Shown: positions 1 through 12,750 of the stretch, piece after piece
How positions within the stretch are numbered: the stretch's first letter is position 1
How the letters are laid out: each line of letters opens with the position of its first letter
NCBI GenBank assembly: GCA_012932295.1
Contig: JAAONU010000011.1
Coordinates: forward strand, 46,564,352-46,628,351
Source: Cyclina sinensis
Taxonomy: Eukaryota > Mollusca > Bivalvia > Venerida > Veneridae
DNA: 64,000 bases
Reading direction: 5' to 3'
Position numbers and translations under genes: made by a program
The notes under the pieces: generated by a model
Seen by the model: the letters and a program-made list of their open reading frames with translations, nothing else
What the model was told of the DNA's origin: nothing
Databases searched by the model: none

Positions 1-2662
1 CAATACAGTCACAAGCTAATAAAATAATCATTCTATTAGAAATATTTATTATATGTTTATCACAGTTATTTATGGTCAGTACAACTCAGCCAACTATTTA
101 TTTTAATTAAGAATTCCATCAGGTCATTTTTTAACCAATACTTTTACACAGACTTTAAAAAGTTTCGGCCAAAAAAAATAACTGCAGCAAAAGAACGGAC
201 TGATCACCAGTCTTATGCACTGTGATATGGCCAATTTTGCTATGAATCAAATTATTGAAATTCTAAAATTTGTTTAACGAGCCTGATCTTTGAATATATC
301 TTTGAAGTGTTATATTTCAAAGTAGGTTTCACTGTGCCTCATTAATCCATCATCACCTTCTTTCTATGGTCATATCGCAGGTTTTTAAATATGCTCACCA
401 AGGGTAAAATCAAGCATGATTTAAGTGTAACTAAGCATAGAGACTTTTTTGCAGGGTGCGCTATGGACTGAAACTCGTATACAAATCAAAGAATTACACA
501 CCCAACCTGAAACAGAGGTCAGAACAGAAGGTCTTCTCTCTATTTTTCATCTTTTGGGTTAAGTAAATAGTCCTGGAGTGCTGAGAAGTAAAAAGGTCAA
601 AGGTGACTGTTTTAAAGTGTACCCGTGTCCATATTAAGACCACATTTGAGTCAACGAACAATAGCTAGCCTCATTCAATTTGAGCAGGTGATTGAAAAAG
701 TGAAATTAATGGCAATAGAAAAACGTCTCCAAATGCCTCACACATGAAACACAGAGTTCATGTACAGGGGACAACATTCACCCAACAATGAGCCACTGAC
801 ACAATGCTGTGTGACACTCGAACAGAGGTGTGAGGCGGGTTTGTAAAATATACAAGCAAAAAGTTTAATTTTCCTAATAATTCTCTGCTTATGAATAGGG
901 ACCGGTACGTAATTGTAAAATGTGCAAAACTGGTGTTTAATGACAACACCTAGTGAAAATGATTCATATCAGAGAAAAATGAGCTGCGAAACATCATGCA
1001 CAAACTGAATTAATTGGGGTGTGTTTTGTTATTTCTACCTTTACTTTTTTGACATGCTTTTGAAGTTTCTGTTAAAGAGGATAAGAAACACAAGACCCTC
1101 AAGATATATTACTGTAACAAGAGTTGTGACAAACTTTGTATTATCTCTTTTTGATCTGTTCTCAAGATTTAAAGCTTCATTTTTTTTTCTGCAACTTTGG
1201 TGAATCAGCAGAACAATAAATCAAGTAAAACGTATCTTAAAGGTATATCATATAAAGAGACATAAATCCCACTACTGAATGTTCTGCACTAGCTTTAAAC
1301 CCTTTCGGAAATTACCAATTTACACATATTTGAGAAACTGACCTTACAGCCGGTAAGATATGAAGAGCTATGCCCAAGTAAGAAGTAAACAAACACTATC
1401 AAGAGAAGAAGTGCCAAACCATTCTGGGCATGTTTAAATTAACATTTACCCATCTAATGTCATTTGTTTTGCCTTGCGACCATAATTGTATTTATTGTCA
1501 AAAATGGCTGGAATATAGTAGAGACATGATATGTTGTTCCCTTGCTTATTGGCTAGCTTTCATGGTGATTATAAGGGCAGTGTCCAGTTAGTGCTCATGA
1601 GGGTTCCTGAGTTCAAATCCAGTTCAGAGCATGTGAAATTTCTCACCAAACCAGAATTTTTCTGGGGTTCAGACAAATGAAGGTACTTTGCCAGTGGCCA
1701 AGTCATAAGCGAAGACTGAAAATATCCCATACACAAGCTACTCAGAGTCACTTTGAACTATACCTAAATTTGTCTAGCTGGATAGAATTGTGGTATCAGC
1801 ACCCAAACATAAAACAATTTGTTTACCTATATATTTGTTCATTTATCAAGGCATTAATTGTTTGTCAAACCTGAAGTGACCATCAAGAATGTTGCTGATT
1901 ATCAGTCAGTGACCTTCTTGTTATGTCTGTGAAACATACCAGCTGTCATGTACCTCTGTCAGGTCTACTTGTGAGCCTCTTAAAGTCACCCTAATCTTTG
2001 TTAACAAAATACAAACAGACTACAGGCCACTCAGCTTTACCTAAAGGGCCGATACAATATTAAAGAGACCCACATGGAAGACTAGCCTGTTTACTGTATG
2101 AGGTGCTTGTTTTGATGAAGATTTATTTATAATATTGTTATAGAAATATTCTACAATGTAAGGTATCCTCTCTTGATGTTTTCAATCTGTATGAAGTTCA
2201 AACAGAGCAGGAAAGAAAAAATATTGTTTTTTCAACAAAATTTAGTTCTTATGCTGTGTGAAAAAGCTTGACAAATGATTCTGTATGAGGAAGCTATCAC
2301 ATTCACTTGAGTAAATTGAAAACAGCATGTTGTATTTCCAGTCAAATTAATGCACTAGCAAAAACACATCATTTCTTCATACTTGGGAATTAAACAAGAT
2401 TCTCCAAAATCTGTGCAAATATTTTTATTTTCCTTTCTTATTAGTGTAAATATAATGTATAATGTTGTTTTTTCAGTGAGTATTCAAACATCATGTGCTT
2501 CCATCACAGGGGGTAGGGAGGGCAGGGTTAACATAGTGATAGGCGCATCATTTTTATTTTGTACTTGCCGGAAAAAATATATATTATTATTATCATTATT
2601 TATCATAATTATATAGTATAGGATATTTTCTCAAAACAAAGGCAGACACTGGATGTACTGGC
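1..2662. other. PTK7 intron 2 sequence, nothing recognised
   Basis: By its place it should be intron between the first Ig exon and exons beyond the left edge. I found no further Ig-like exon, RNA gene or clear repeat here. The same holds for 3103-5443. Confidence 0.5.
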
Positions 2663-3102
2663 TTAAAGCGACTGACTCACAGACGATAATAAAAAGAAAA
2701 TGTTTATACATCTTGAAATTCTTGCTGTAATCGTGAAGAACATATTTAATCTAAGTTACTGACTCAGTTTTTGTAACAGAAAAACATCAAAATATAAAGT
2801 TTTACACACTTTTATCGGTAAAAAATTTACCCCGTTAGTCACGGGGTAGATACTTTAATTATAAGATTAATTTTGAGGCAATCTAATAACAAGATGTTGT
2901 GGCTCAGTGGACTAAGTCGTCGCTCTACATTTTACTGACCGAAAGGTCGTGGGTTCGAATCCTGGTTAAGTCAAAACTTTTTTTTTCAGTTTTCATGGTG
3001 TATAGAAGCATAATATTATATTTTTTCCATAGTAAATTAAATCCTCTTAAATTTGAAAGAATAAAAAAAAATCAGCAAAATTTTGTGAGTCAGTCACTTT
3101 AA
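2663..3102 (+). mobile_element. TIR element with internal tRNA-like region, copy 1
   Basis: 440 bp bounded by TTAA and inverted ends beginning TTAAAGCGACTGACTCACA (one mismatch at the right end). A tRNA-like stretch lies at about 2893-2973, with A box TGGCTCAGTGG and B box GGTTCGAATCC. An open frame starting at 2899 is only a translation of this region and is not a gene. Confidence 0.8.
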
Positions 3103-5443
3103 TTAGTTGGCTTTATTAGCTCCCACAGACCATTTATTATGCAACAAAATTTATAATAAATCAGGCTGGTCACATACATGTAACCTGTCTGGATGATAAA
3201 GAAACCAAAGCATTAAAAAAGATGTCTTATATTTTTTGTGCAAATAATTTCTATTATCACACTAAGCAAGTTTTACAACAGATGTCACATGATGTTTGAT
3301 TAAGGGCTAATGATTTGAGTAATGTAAGAGTAACGGCTGCCTTTGATTATTGTATGCCAAAAGACAAGTATGATGCTGGTAAAACAGTTTTAATGAGCAG
3401 AAAACAAACTGCTACTTAGGATAAAAACAAACATCAAACACTAGCTGATTAAAACAACTCTTACAATAATAATACATTTCTGCAGACACTTATGTCTTTG
3501 ATTTGTTGCAACGCATAACTTTCTTACAATGCCGTCTAATACTGATAGTGTATCGATATATTTTGTTGAATGAAAATCTAAAAAAAAACTCAAGACTCTC
3601 ATGTGAAAAAGAAAACCTACCTATATAATAGGATTCATAACAGAAAAACAAACATAGGCAGATCTGATGAAAATATTGACATAAAGTTGTGAAACTTGAT
3701 TGTTACCTACAGTAAGAATTTGTTCACTTCTTTGACCACATTCATTAACTGTTTAAACTTCAAACACAATACACAACAATTTATGTAAACACTAGAAACT
3801 TTTGACAAGTTTTAATCCCTTGTAAGTCAAATGGATGAATATTTTAGTGACCAAGAAAGATATTATCAAAAAGATACTTAATTTCTTTTTTAAATGACAC
3901 TTTCTTCAGCCAAAATACAGAAATTTCTGAAAAAAGTTCAATTCACAACTGAAGTCTATTTTTTGTTTTGTTTTTTATTGGTGGTCATATTCAAAATAGT
4001 CATGTCACAAAATTAATGCATTCAATATGGAAGGGTTTTAAGCTTTGAGCCTTGACTGGATGCTAGTTTAATGGGTTATACAACACTAAATGTTACAGGG
4101 ATTTGATAAGTACCAGTTGAGATATTAAAATTTATCTACAAAGCATAGTTTGTTTTCAGAGACTTCAGACAAAGCTTTGTGCCCATTCAACCAATAATCA
4201 ATGTCCTTTCATAGTTTGGATCTAGAAATTTATCTATTAGTAAATTTGTAGAAATTCAAACTCAGGTCATGATCAACGATGTTGATACATGGTTAAAACA
4301 ATTTGAAAATATCCAGAATTTTGATCCCATATTTGTTTTAATCCAGAGTTCATGTCATATCAATGTTATCAATATAGGGCCATGTAGATTGTATTTACAC
4401 AGAAATCATGGGAATTAAAGTAACACTCAGCTAATTCCCTATATCCCCACCCTGGATACCCCTTTCACAGGACTTCAGACAGGTGGACACAACTGCCTCT
4501 TTATTTGATCATCTAAAACTTGTACATTTGTCTTGTTAGCTTTACTCATTAAACAGATATTTGACCAACAAAATGTTTAAAATAAAAAGAATTCAACTAA
4601 AGTTATGCCTGTGTAACAGCTTAGTACAAAGAACCGAATTTACTCATGTAAGTGTATTTGTACATTTCCTGTCAGTTCAGTCACAATTCCACCTGGTTTA
4701 TAAAATTTGGCATTACTTTGACAAAACAAGTTGACATCAAAAGTGTATAATACCTCAATCAGGAATAATACCATGCCAATTTTAGATCAGCAACCTCGCT
4801 CTAATGTTTACTGCAGCAAGAACAATACTCGTAACATCTCTTGCATCATATTACTAAAGAACAAGTTGCAATATCAAAGGAGTATCATATAAATATTAAA
4901 CATGGCTTCATGCGTATAGATGAAATCTTAAGATCGAAATCGAGTAAATGTTGAAAAATTAATAGTAACAAAGAAGTAATGTCAGACAGGTGAAGAGCAT
5001 TCAAAATGAGGCAATATCTGTGTGAATTTTTAAATGCATTTCTTTATGAAATTCTTGCGATAAATGAGCAATGTTATTTTACACTGCGAGAAATCACCTC
5101 AGTAACAAACAAGTATCCACAAAATAGATTATCATTCTATGGCTGCTATGTAAGGATTTATAATTTCATAATCAGATGCTCACTGCAGTTGGGGCTTTTG
5201 AAGATGTAACAACTACAGCAAATACAAATAGAACAAAGGATTTTTGCATGTACCTTTTACAGCTTAAACTCACTTTTTTCAACAGCAAATTTCAAACAAA
5301 AAGCAAACTGAGTTTGTTCAACTGCTTAATTTTATAATATTTCTCACACTATAACTGACATACCAACTTGATTGTATGAAGTACAAACCTACATCATTTT
5401 GTACCACAATTTCTGTTTCATCACTTTAGAAGTAGTTACTTAC

Positions 5444-5746
5444 ATTGAATATCAAGTGTTGCTTCACCGCTCTGCAGAGAAAACCCTGTTGTGACGTTTG
5501 TTGCTATGCACTGGAAGGGACCTGTGTCCTGTTCCCTTGTAACCCTTAAAATCCTTAAATTACTCCCATCCTGAAACCTGCGGCTTGTATTTGTCACCGG
5601 TTTACCATTATGTATCCAATGGAATTGGATATGTCGTGGATTTGAAACACCACACAGTAAATTGAGCTCTGTTCCTTCAATAACTGCTTGATCTGTTGGC
5701 TTAAGGTTGAAGTAAAATGTATCTTGTCCATTTGTTACACTCAAGT
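5444..5746 (-). CDS. PTK7: PTK7 coding exon 2 (first Ig domain)
   Basis: 303 nt with acceptor TTTTCAG before 5746 and donor GTAAGT after 5444, phase 1 at both ends. Reading frame encodes a complete I-set-like Ig domain with the two canonical cysteines and the tryptophan. Confidence 0.88.
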
Positions 5747-8700
5747 CTGAAAATACAGAAATGTGCAGCATTTTAATTTTGGCAATCAAAGAAGCAAAAT
5801 TAAAACTATTTCATAACAAAGTTATAAATTTTTCTAACAAGCAGTAGGAACTTCAAGGAGGCAGTACCAGAAATAACTTAGCAATTCAAAAACCTGGCTA
5901 ACTATTCAAATTGTCAACTTACTGACTACTTCTGCTCCTAGAAATCTCTTACAAAATCAGACATGGATCTCTACAAAAATGAAAGAAGGCTCTTTTGTGC
6001 AACTAGCTTAAAAGAATCAGCAGGGAGAATGTAATCACATTACAAAACCAAAATTTTGCAGAATTTCTGTAAAACAACTTCCTGTCTCCAAACACCACTT
6101 CCATTAGAAGCTTAATACCTCAAACAAGAATTTTGCCGAAATATTTGTTTTTATCTTCTTCAATTTCTGAGGATCCAAATATCTGCCTAATGAACTGCCG
6201 AGAACTTTCAAAAAATGTTCCAAAGATGAACAGCTGACTTGTTTGTCATGTAATGTTTTGAGATATAGGCCCTGAAACATTCTGTGATAGTTACAAGTGT
6301 AAGAATGGTGATTAATGGTATTTCAACACCTAATCTCATGCACTCAGACACATGTTTCAAAGTATAAAACTGCAGTAACAAGAATTCATAATAAAACCTC
6401 TGTGAGTTATGATTCCTCTTTTTGTTTTCAAGATCTCAGATTTTGGTCATTTGTTTCTTCCTGAGAACTTTGAACAGTGTTTGAAATTCCAAATAATTCT
6501 ATGCTTAATTTATTTTAGTAATTGCTAAGTAAGTGTAGCAAGGCCCATACAACGGAAGGTCAGGTTGGGCAAGGTCAGGTTGGGCAAGGTCAGGTTGGGC
6601 AAGGTCAGGTTGGGCAAGGTCAAGGTCAGGTTGGGCAAGGTTGGGCCAGCAGACTTTTTAGTATATACTGAAGATGAAACAAAGCTGTCTGCACAATGTA
6701 ACATTTTTTTAGAGCCCTCATCAATAATTTAAACATGTCATTGATGAAAACAGAACCAAACAAAAAAAAAGGTATTGTGTTATAATAACTAACTGCAAAG
6801 AAACTCTGAGTTTTACTTCATGTTTATTAAAAGATTTGAGTGACATATGAAATGGGGAGACAACCCATGAGCAGCTCATATTAATATTTCCTTCTACCCC
6901 AATATCTGGCATCACATCCTTCAGATTCCATAGGATATATTCACTAAATAGTCATCAACAAACTAAAAGATATATATATATATTTCTGGCAGTTTTAAGA
7001 ACATAATATTTGAAAGATGACAATTTAAAGTGAGATTTAGAGTTAGCACTTCAGCATGAATTTTTAGTAGCTTATTACCTAACTGCATATTTTAACTTTG
7101 CTAAATGTTAAAGCGACTGACTCACAGACGATGATAAAAAGAAAATGTTTATACATCTTGAAATTCCTGCTGTAATCGTGAAGAACATATTTAAACTAAG
7201 TAACTAACTCAGTTTTTGTTACAGAAAAACATCAAAACATAAAGTTTTACACACTTTTATCAGTAAAAAATTTACCCCGTTAGTCACGGGGTAAATACTA
7301 TAGTTATAACATTAATTTTGAGGCATTCTAATAACTAGACGCCATGGCTCAGTGGACTAAGTCGTCGCTCTATATTTTACTGACCGAAAGGTCGTGGGTT
7401 CGAATCCTGGTTAAGTCAAAACTTTTTTTTTCAATTTTCATGGTGTATAGAAGCATAATATTATATTTTTTCCATAGTATATTAAATCCTCTTAAATTTG
7501 AAAGAATAAAAAATTTCAGCAAAATTTTGTGAGTCAGTCGCTTTAATATATTCTTGTAATCTAGGTCTTCATATGAACCCCAACCTACATTGAAACCCTA
7601 CACATGTACATGTATGTTGTTCTGCAATAAACATACATGTAAAAAGATCTGGCAATCTGGCTAGTCAGTACAATTTGCCGCCAACTAAGACCCTGTGAAG
7701 TCTGGTAACCACTAACCATTTTACTATCTCTACAAGCATAGAGAGATGATTTAAAGATGAACCATGTGGAAATATTTCCTAGTTATTGATAGTAACATCA
7801 TGGGTGGAGAGAAACAGCAACAAAGAACCATATCTCAAAGGGAATTCATAGCCAAGCTGTAGTAATAACTCACTCTATAACATTGTTAATTACATACCCC
7901 GAAAGAGAAGAACATTATAATGGAAAAATGATTTAGTTAGTTCAGTAATAAAGCCAGAGCTATCACATTTTCCTATCTCTCATAATGTTATGTCTCTTTA
8001 CAGAGGAAGTACCACATTGTGCTGCTTTTTGTGTTCGGGTCTCTCCTCTATTAATGCTACTAATTGATACGTTGATAAAAAGGCTAGGCTAACTACTGTG
8101 ATACTGCTTTGTCTCTAACATTATGCTCTCATTGTAGACTGGTGCAAGTTTTGAATGTAGCATTTTCTTACATGAAACTTTTTTCCACATTTTGCTATTG
8201 TGATCAACAGTAACTTGTTCTGAGTCAAAAATACTTCTGAGAATTCAAAATTCACCCCACCCAGATCCTTGTTCTGCTGCAATCTCTTCTATGATTAAAA
8301 TTTTTCAAAGCCTGTTCCTTTTTATTTAACTGCTACCTACACATAGAGTCAATACTGAAATCTTTCGTTCCAAGAGGATTCAAGGTCTAGATATCATGAA
8401 CAATAAACCACTTTCACTATGAGACTGAAACATATATCTCATTTAATGCATGATATTTTCAAGAATGAAATACCTCTCCCCTGTTTTATCTCAGCCCAAA
8501 GCAAATGAATCCCTTTTGGAAACTTAATCAGTATAATAACTGAGATTGATGTTTCAAAAATCGCCAGTCCGTCCCATTTTTGTACCATTAGTACCACAGT
8601 TAATGATAAAGGATCTAAACTGTGGTCTGCTCATTTACACTTTGTTAAGCATTTATAATGAAACTTGGTGTAAAATTAATGTCGCACAATGACCTATAGT

Positions 8701-11700
8701 ACTAAATCATAGCAGTAAGCATGTTCAATCAAAGAAATAATTTTTTTTCAACACGGAACACATTCACAATTCTGCATTTACAACTGTTGATGAGATTTTA
8801 CATGGAAATTAATAATTTTGGAACGTGAAAGGAAAGTGGGTCCTGTTCAACAGGGGATATTGTGCAACTTGTACAAAAATCTGAAAGCTTCAGCCCAAGT
8901 GAATGATTCAATAAAAATTATTGAATCTGCAATCAAAGGCAAAATAATGGGAAAATGAAAACTGCATTATATTATTGCAAGCCTCGTTTGAAAAAAGAAA
9001 AAAGTAAAAGCGACTTGAATGGGTTTTCATATATGAATATTTGGAATATCAACTAAACAGTTCCTCCCCTTTCAAAGATTAGAAATTCAGATGTTTAAAG
9101 ACTTTCTGTAACAGTTACGTCAAACCAAGACAGAAAATTAATTATACAGCTTGTAAATCATATGGTATGAGCATCTCCATTTTATGTTAAGTTTTAATAA
9201 TATGATATATGATGTAGACAAGATTCTGAAGAAAACAAAATGATGAAGTTAGGGAAATTACTTGGTCATCTGGGATCACACCCTTACAGTTACTAGCCTG
9301 CTAACAGTTCTAATCCTATGAAGATGAAAAAAAAGCATTTGTACGTGTTCTTTAAATACAGCTATGTTTCATTTCTGATAAGAGTAATACGTATGGCTGG
9401 TATTTGACTTGGTAAATAGAGAATTAATTACATGTATTAAATTTTTTAATTCACAATACGTGTTTGATTATTGACACATTTAAGCAGTCTATTGGTAGTA
9501 GCTGATATAAAAGAGGTATGGATTACTTTGAAGTTGTATATAACAGTTTTCTATACTGTAACAGAAAATATGAATGGAACATAAGGTTCACCAACTGCGT
9601 AAGCTATATGGTTAGTTAACCCAGTTCTAGTGAATAAATAAAATGTCCTCATCTTTGTTTTCTCTTCTAGTGACTTCTCAAACACTTGCAAATTTAGTTT
9701 GATATTTAAAGCGACTGACTCACAAAATTTTGCTGAAATTTTATATTCTTTCAAATTTAAGAGGATTTAATATACTATGGAAAAAATATAATATTATGCT
9801 TCTATACACCATGAAAAATGAAAAAAAAAAAGTTTTGACTTAACCAGGATTCAAACCCACGACCTTTCAGTCAGTAAAATATAAAGCGACAACTTACACC
9901 ACTGAGCCACGGCATCTAGTTATCAGACTGCCTCAAAATTAATGTTATAACTAAAGTATCTTCCCCGTGACTAACGGGGTAAATTTTTTACCGATAAAAG
10001 TGTGTAAAACTTTATATTTTGATGTTTTTCTGTAACAAAAACTGAGCCAGTAACTTAGTTTAAATATGTTCTTCACGATTACAGCAAGAATTTCAAGATG
10101 TATAAACATTTTCTTTTTATCATCGTCTGTGAGTAAGTCGCTTTAAGTGTAAAATAGATCAGTTTGCAAAAAAATCCCATGGAATAGCAGGTCGGAGCTC
10201 CAGACTCCTTACCAGAATTTGACCAAAACCTACAGCACTCCCTTCATTTTGGTATGAGAATCAACATTGTTCTGAACCTAAAGGCCCAATTATTAAGGGT
10301 ATTCACCATAGCTCTGAACCTGATGGGCCCTGTTGATTAAGGGTATTAATCATAGGTCTGAAGACATTTGTAACATCAGTTGGTGTTAAAAGAAAAAACA
10401 TTACATAGACATATTAAATACGTCAACCTTGGTCTTATATATCTGACTGACCTTCACCATTACCAGCTGAGCACTCAGGCAGTACTAACAATTAACATAA
10501 TTAACCCTAGCAGTGCCCTGGACAATGTCTAAGCAAAAATTGGCCCTCAGAAACCAGCAGGGTTGGTGTAACATGACATAAATGAGCCCCAGTACATTAA
10601 ACAAATCAGTGTCAGAGATTGAAACATTGCATAATATTTTCACCACTGGCTATTTAATGGTTTGACCTGTGACACCCTACTGGCCACAATAGATGGGCAA
10701 TAATGCTTTCTCAGAGGGGTTGATTAGTTTTATTGAATGCAGTTTTCTGATAAGATTTCAAGATAACATTTTTCTTTACTTTCTTTCAATTAAGTATGAA
10801 TAAAAGTACTCAAGCAGTTCTATTGATTTTTTGCATAAGACTTAACCACTGAAAAAATCTTATACTGCATACTGAAAAACAAATGTCCCGTGCTTCAGAA
10901 TGTATTAGTTTTATGCTGTGTTCAGTATGAATGCATACGGATAGGTGTCTGCAATATGATTAATGGCTTCCTTCATAATACACTAAATGGATATTTTTCT
11001 TTTTCGCACATCAGAGCTAATATTTAAATCTGACAATAACTAGGACTAAATTGTTCTTAATAGAAATAATACTGCTTGAAATATATGCATTTCAATATTA
11101 AGTGTTCTTCTAAAATCAATTATGAAAGTTTCATTTCTGTTTCTGACAAGCGAATCATAAAATAGATAGACAATCCCCCATTAGTCCCAGTTTTTGTCTC
11201 CTTTCAGTTTTTTTTATCTTTTCACTGTGCAAAAAAAAAAAGTTACAGGAGACAATAGACAATCATTTTATCTTTAGCTCGATCAGCTGGAATTATTTTC
11301 AGTAACTTTTACGTAAAAAAACTGCACATCAACTTTCATTCTGAAAGCTGGATTACAAAAAATCTTAAAAAGCATCTCGACACTTAAAAAGACACAAATC
11401 AAAACTATCTCCGACAGGTATCAGTAACATCTGATGCACCCACTGTTGAGAAATATTTTCAAAATTGATAAGAAATGAACTGTAGCATACTTTTATTAAC
11501 AGATAGGACTAAACTCATCAATTTTTTAATTGAATTTAAAGATAAAATCATTCAGGGTTACATATTTTCTTTAATACTTCCCCATAAATGGGTCAATCAG
11601 CTGCAATTAATTTCACAGTATATTTATCAAATATCATACAATGGCCACTATCTTCACCCAATCTCATGCTATTATATAAGTTTATTGCTGATACTTATTT

Positions 11701-12287
11701 ATGAGGTTGGCAGGAACTAATTGAAATTGACACACGCTAGATAATAAATTCTGCCTCACACAGCCCCTGGGTAAGAAGAAGGATGGACTACAGTAGACAA
11801 CATAGCTGTTCATGAACCATTAGTAATTATTAATTTGAAGTCAAGTGGTTATTTTTTTTCTTGGTTATTTTTTTTCTATCAATAAGTTTACGTTGAATGA
11901 AATACACCACTGAATGACAAATGATGTACGAGTGAAACACTTTTTTTGCCTCAATTAAAACTTGTTACACAAGAAATCAATTAAACCTGTATATTTATGA
12001 CGAGTAAAACGTTTTTATCACTATATTTCTAATATCTACGTCGAGTGAAATTAAATAAAGTAATTGGTGATCTATTTATTTTATTCACAATACACTTTGG
12101 GATAATACAAAAGAATGCATGCTCTATAACAATACAGACATATAACATTTCTTTTATCTTGAAAGGTTGAACAATATTAACAAAATACATACACGAGAAA
12201 GTGGAATGGTATGAAAACCTTGTACTTACCACACAAAATCAACAATAAAATAGCCAAAGTAAAATCCAGATAGCGGTATTTATCCAT
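5444..12287 (-). CDS. PTK7: PTK7-like receptor (inactive tyrosine kinase 7 / off-track), 5' part: coding exons 1-2
   Basis: Partial gene: two coding exons, 12287-12230 and 5746-5444, joined by a phase-1 intron of about 6.5 kb. Exon 1 encodes a 19-residue hydrophobic signal peptide starting MDKYRYLDF. Exon 2 encodes one full Ig domain (residues 20-120) with Cys51, Trp63, and a DxGxFxC motif ending in Cys99. Ig-typical phase 1-1 borders allow clean domain shuffling. The segment with NGKP, RRFQDGSNLR and GPFQC resembles the first Ig domain of PTK7, a single-pass pseudokinase receptor of the Wnt/planar cell polarity pathway. Two N-glycosylation sequons are visible (N72-T-S, N103-V-T). The remaining Ig domains, membrane segment and kinase-like domain would lie beyond position 1. 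Another Ig-family receptor is possible, but the match to PTK7 Ig1 is the best I recognise. Confidence 0.8.
6556..6646 (+). repeat. 15-bp minisatellite AAGGTCAGGTTGGGC
   Basis: Four perfect tandem copies, then a 6-bp insertion (AAGGTC), a fifth copy and a truncated sixth. Lies in PTK7 intron 1. Each unit contains an AGGTCA nuclear-receptor half-site. Confidence 0.9.
7108..7546 (+). mobile_element. TIR element with internal tRNA-like region, copy 2
   Basis: 439 bp, same orientation as copy 1 and only a few percent different from it. The 19-bp ends TTAAAGCGACTGACTCACA are perfect inverted repeats here. Contains the same A/B boxes and the hairpin ACCCCGTTAGTCACGGGGT. Confidence 0.82.
9706..10146 (-). 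mobile_element. TIR element with internal tRNA-like region, copy 3 (inverted)
   Basis: 441 bp in the opposite orientation to copies 1 and 2. Ends and the internal tRNA-like stretch are conserved; its B box has decayed by one base (GGTTTGAATCC). All three copies sit in PTK7 introns. Confidence 0.8.
12230..12287 (-). CDS. PTK7: PTK7 coding exon 1 (signal peptide)
   Basis: 58 nt from ATG at 12287 to the donor GTAAGT at 12229-12224, phase 1 at its end. It encodes a short polar N-terminus, then a Leu/Ile-rich core ending in Cys, as expected for a signal peptide. The phase matches the Ig exon downstream, which is the main support for this assignment. Confidence 0.75.
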
Positions 12288-12750
12288 TTTATAAAGTTTG
12301 TTATACGCATAAACTGTAAGTAATCACATAGCGATGATAACTACTATTTAATCCTAAAACTTCCGTTACTTTTAACTCGCGACCGTCTTCCCGCAAAACA
12401 TTTATTGAACTGAGGAAAACACCGCCTCCATCTGATCTCCATGTAATTGAAAAAAGTAGTTCCGAATAAAATAGTTTATCACACGGGAAGTAAAGGTTTT
12501 AGTTAGTTGAATTTAGAACGTACAAATTGAATACATTTAAGAGTCATTTATTTTGAAAGAAATAATAAGAATACTATAAAATTTTAGAGTCTGTATACAC
12601 TTTATTCATGCGCGTTGTTATCAATCACTTCTGAAGCTCCGCCCCTTCGTTGACAAATTGTAAACAACACGTGGTTTACTTTCGCTTTCGCTTTAAGGCG
12701 CTAGCCCACAATTTGATAGCAGATTGGAGCAGAGAGATTCACAATAAAGA
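12288..12750 (-). promoter_or_regulatory. Probable PTK7 5' UTR / promoter region
   Basis: Sequence upstream of the PTK7 start is locally richer in CpG than its surroundings. It contains a GC box (CCGCCCC at 12639-12645) and a CACGTG E-box near 12669. No transcript evidence is available, so the transcription start is unknown. Confidence 0.35.

Noticed and set aside
1561..1640. tRNA-like B box (GAGTTCAAATCC)
   Set aside because: No convincing A box at the right distance.
2893..2973. tRNA gene
   Set aside because: A and B boxes are good, but the T stem and acceptor stem do not pair and the region is part of a dispersed element.
2899..3102. 67-residue open frame, repeated almost unchanged at 7344-7532
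   Set aside because: It is translation of the tRNA-like part and right arm of the TIR element; similarity comes from the repeat, not from protein selection.
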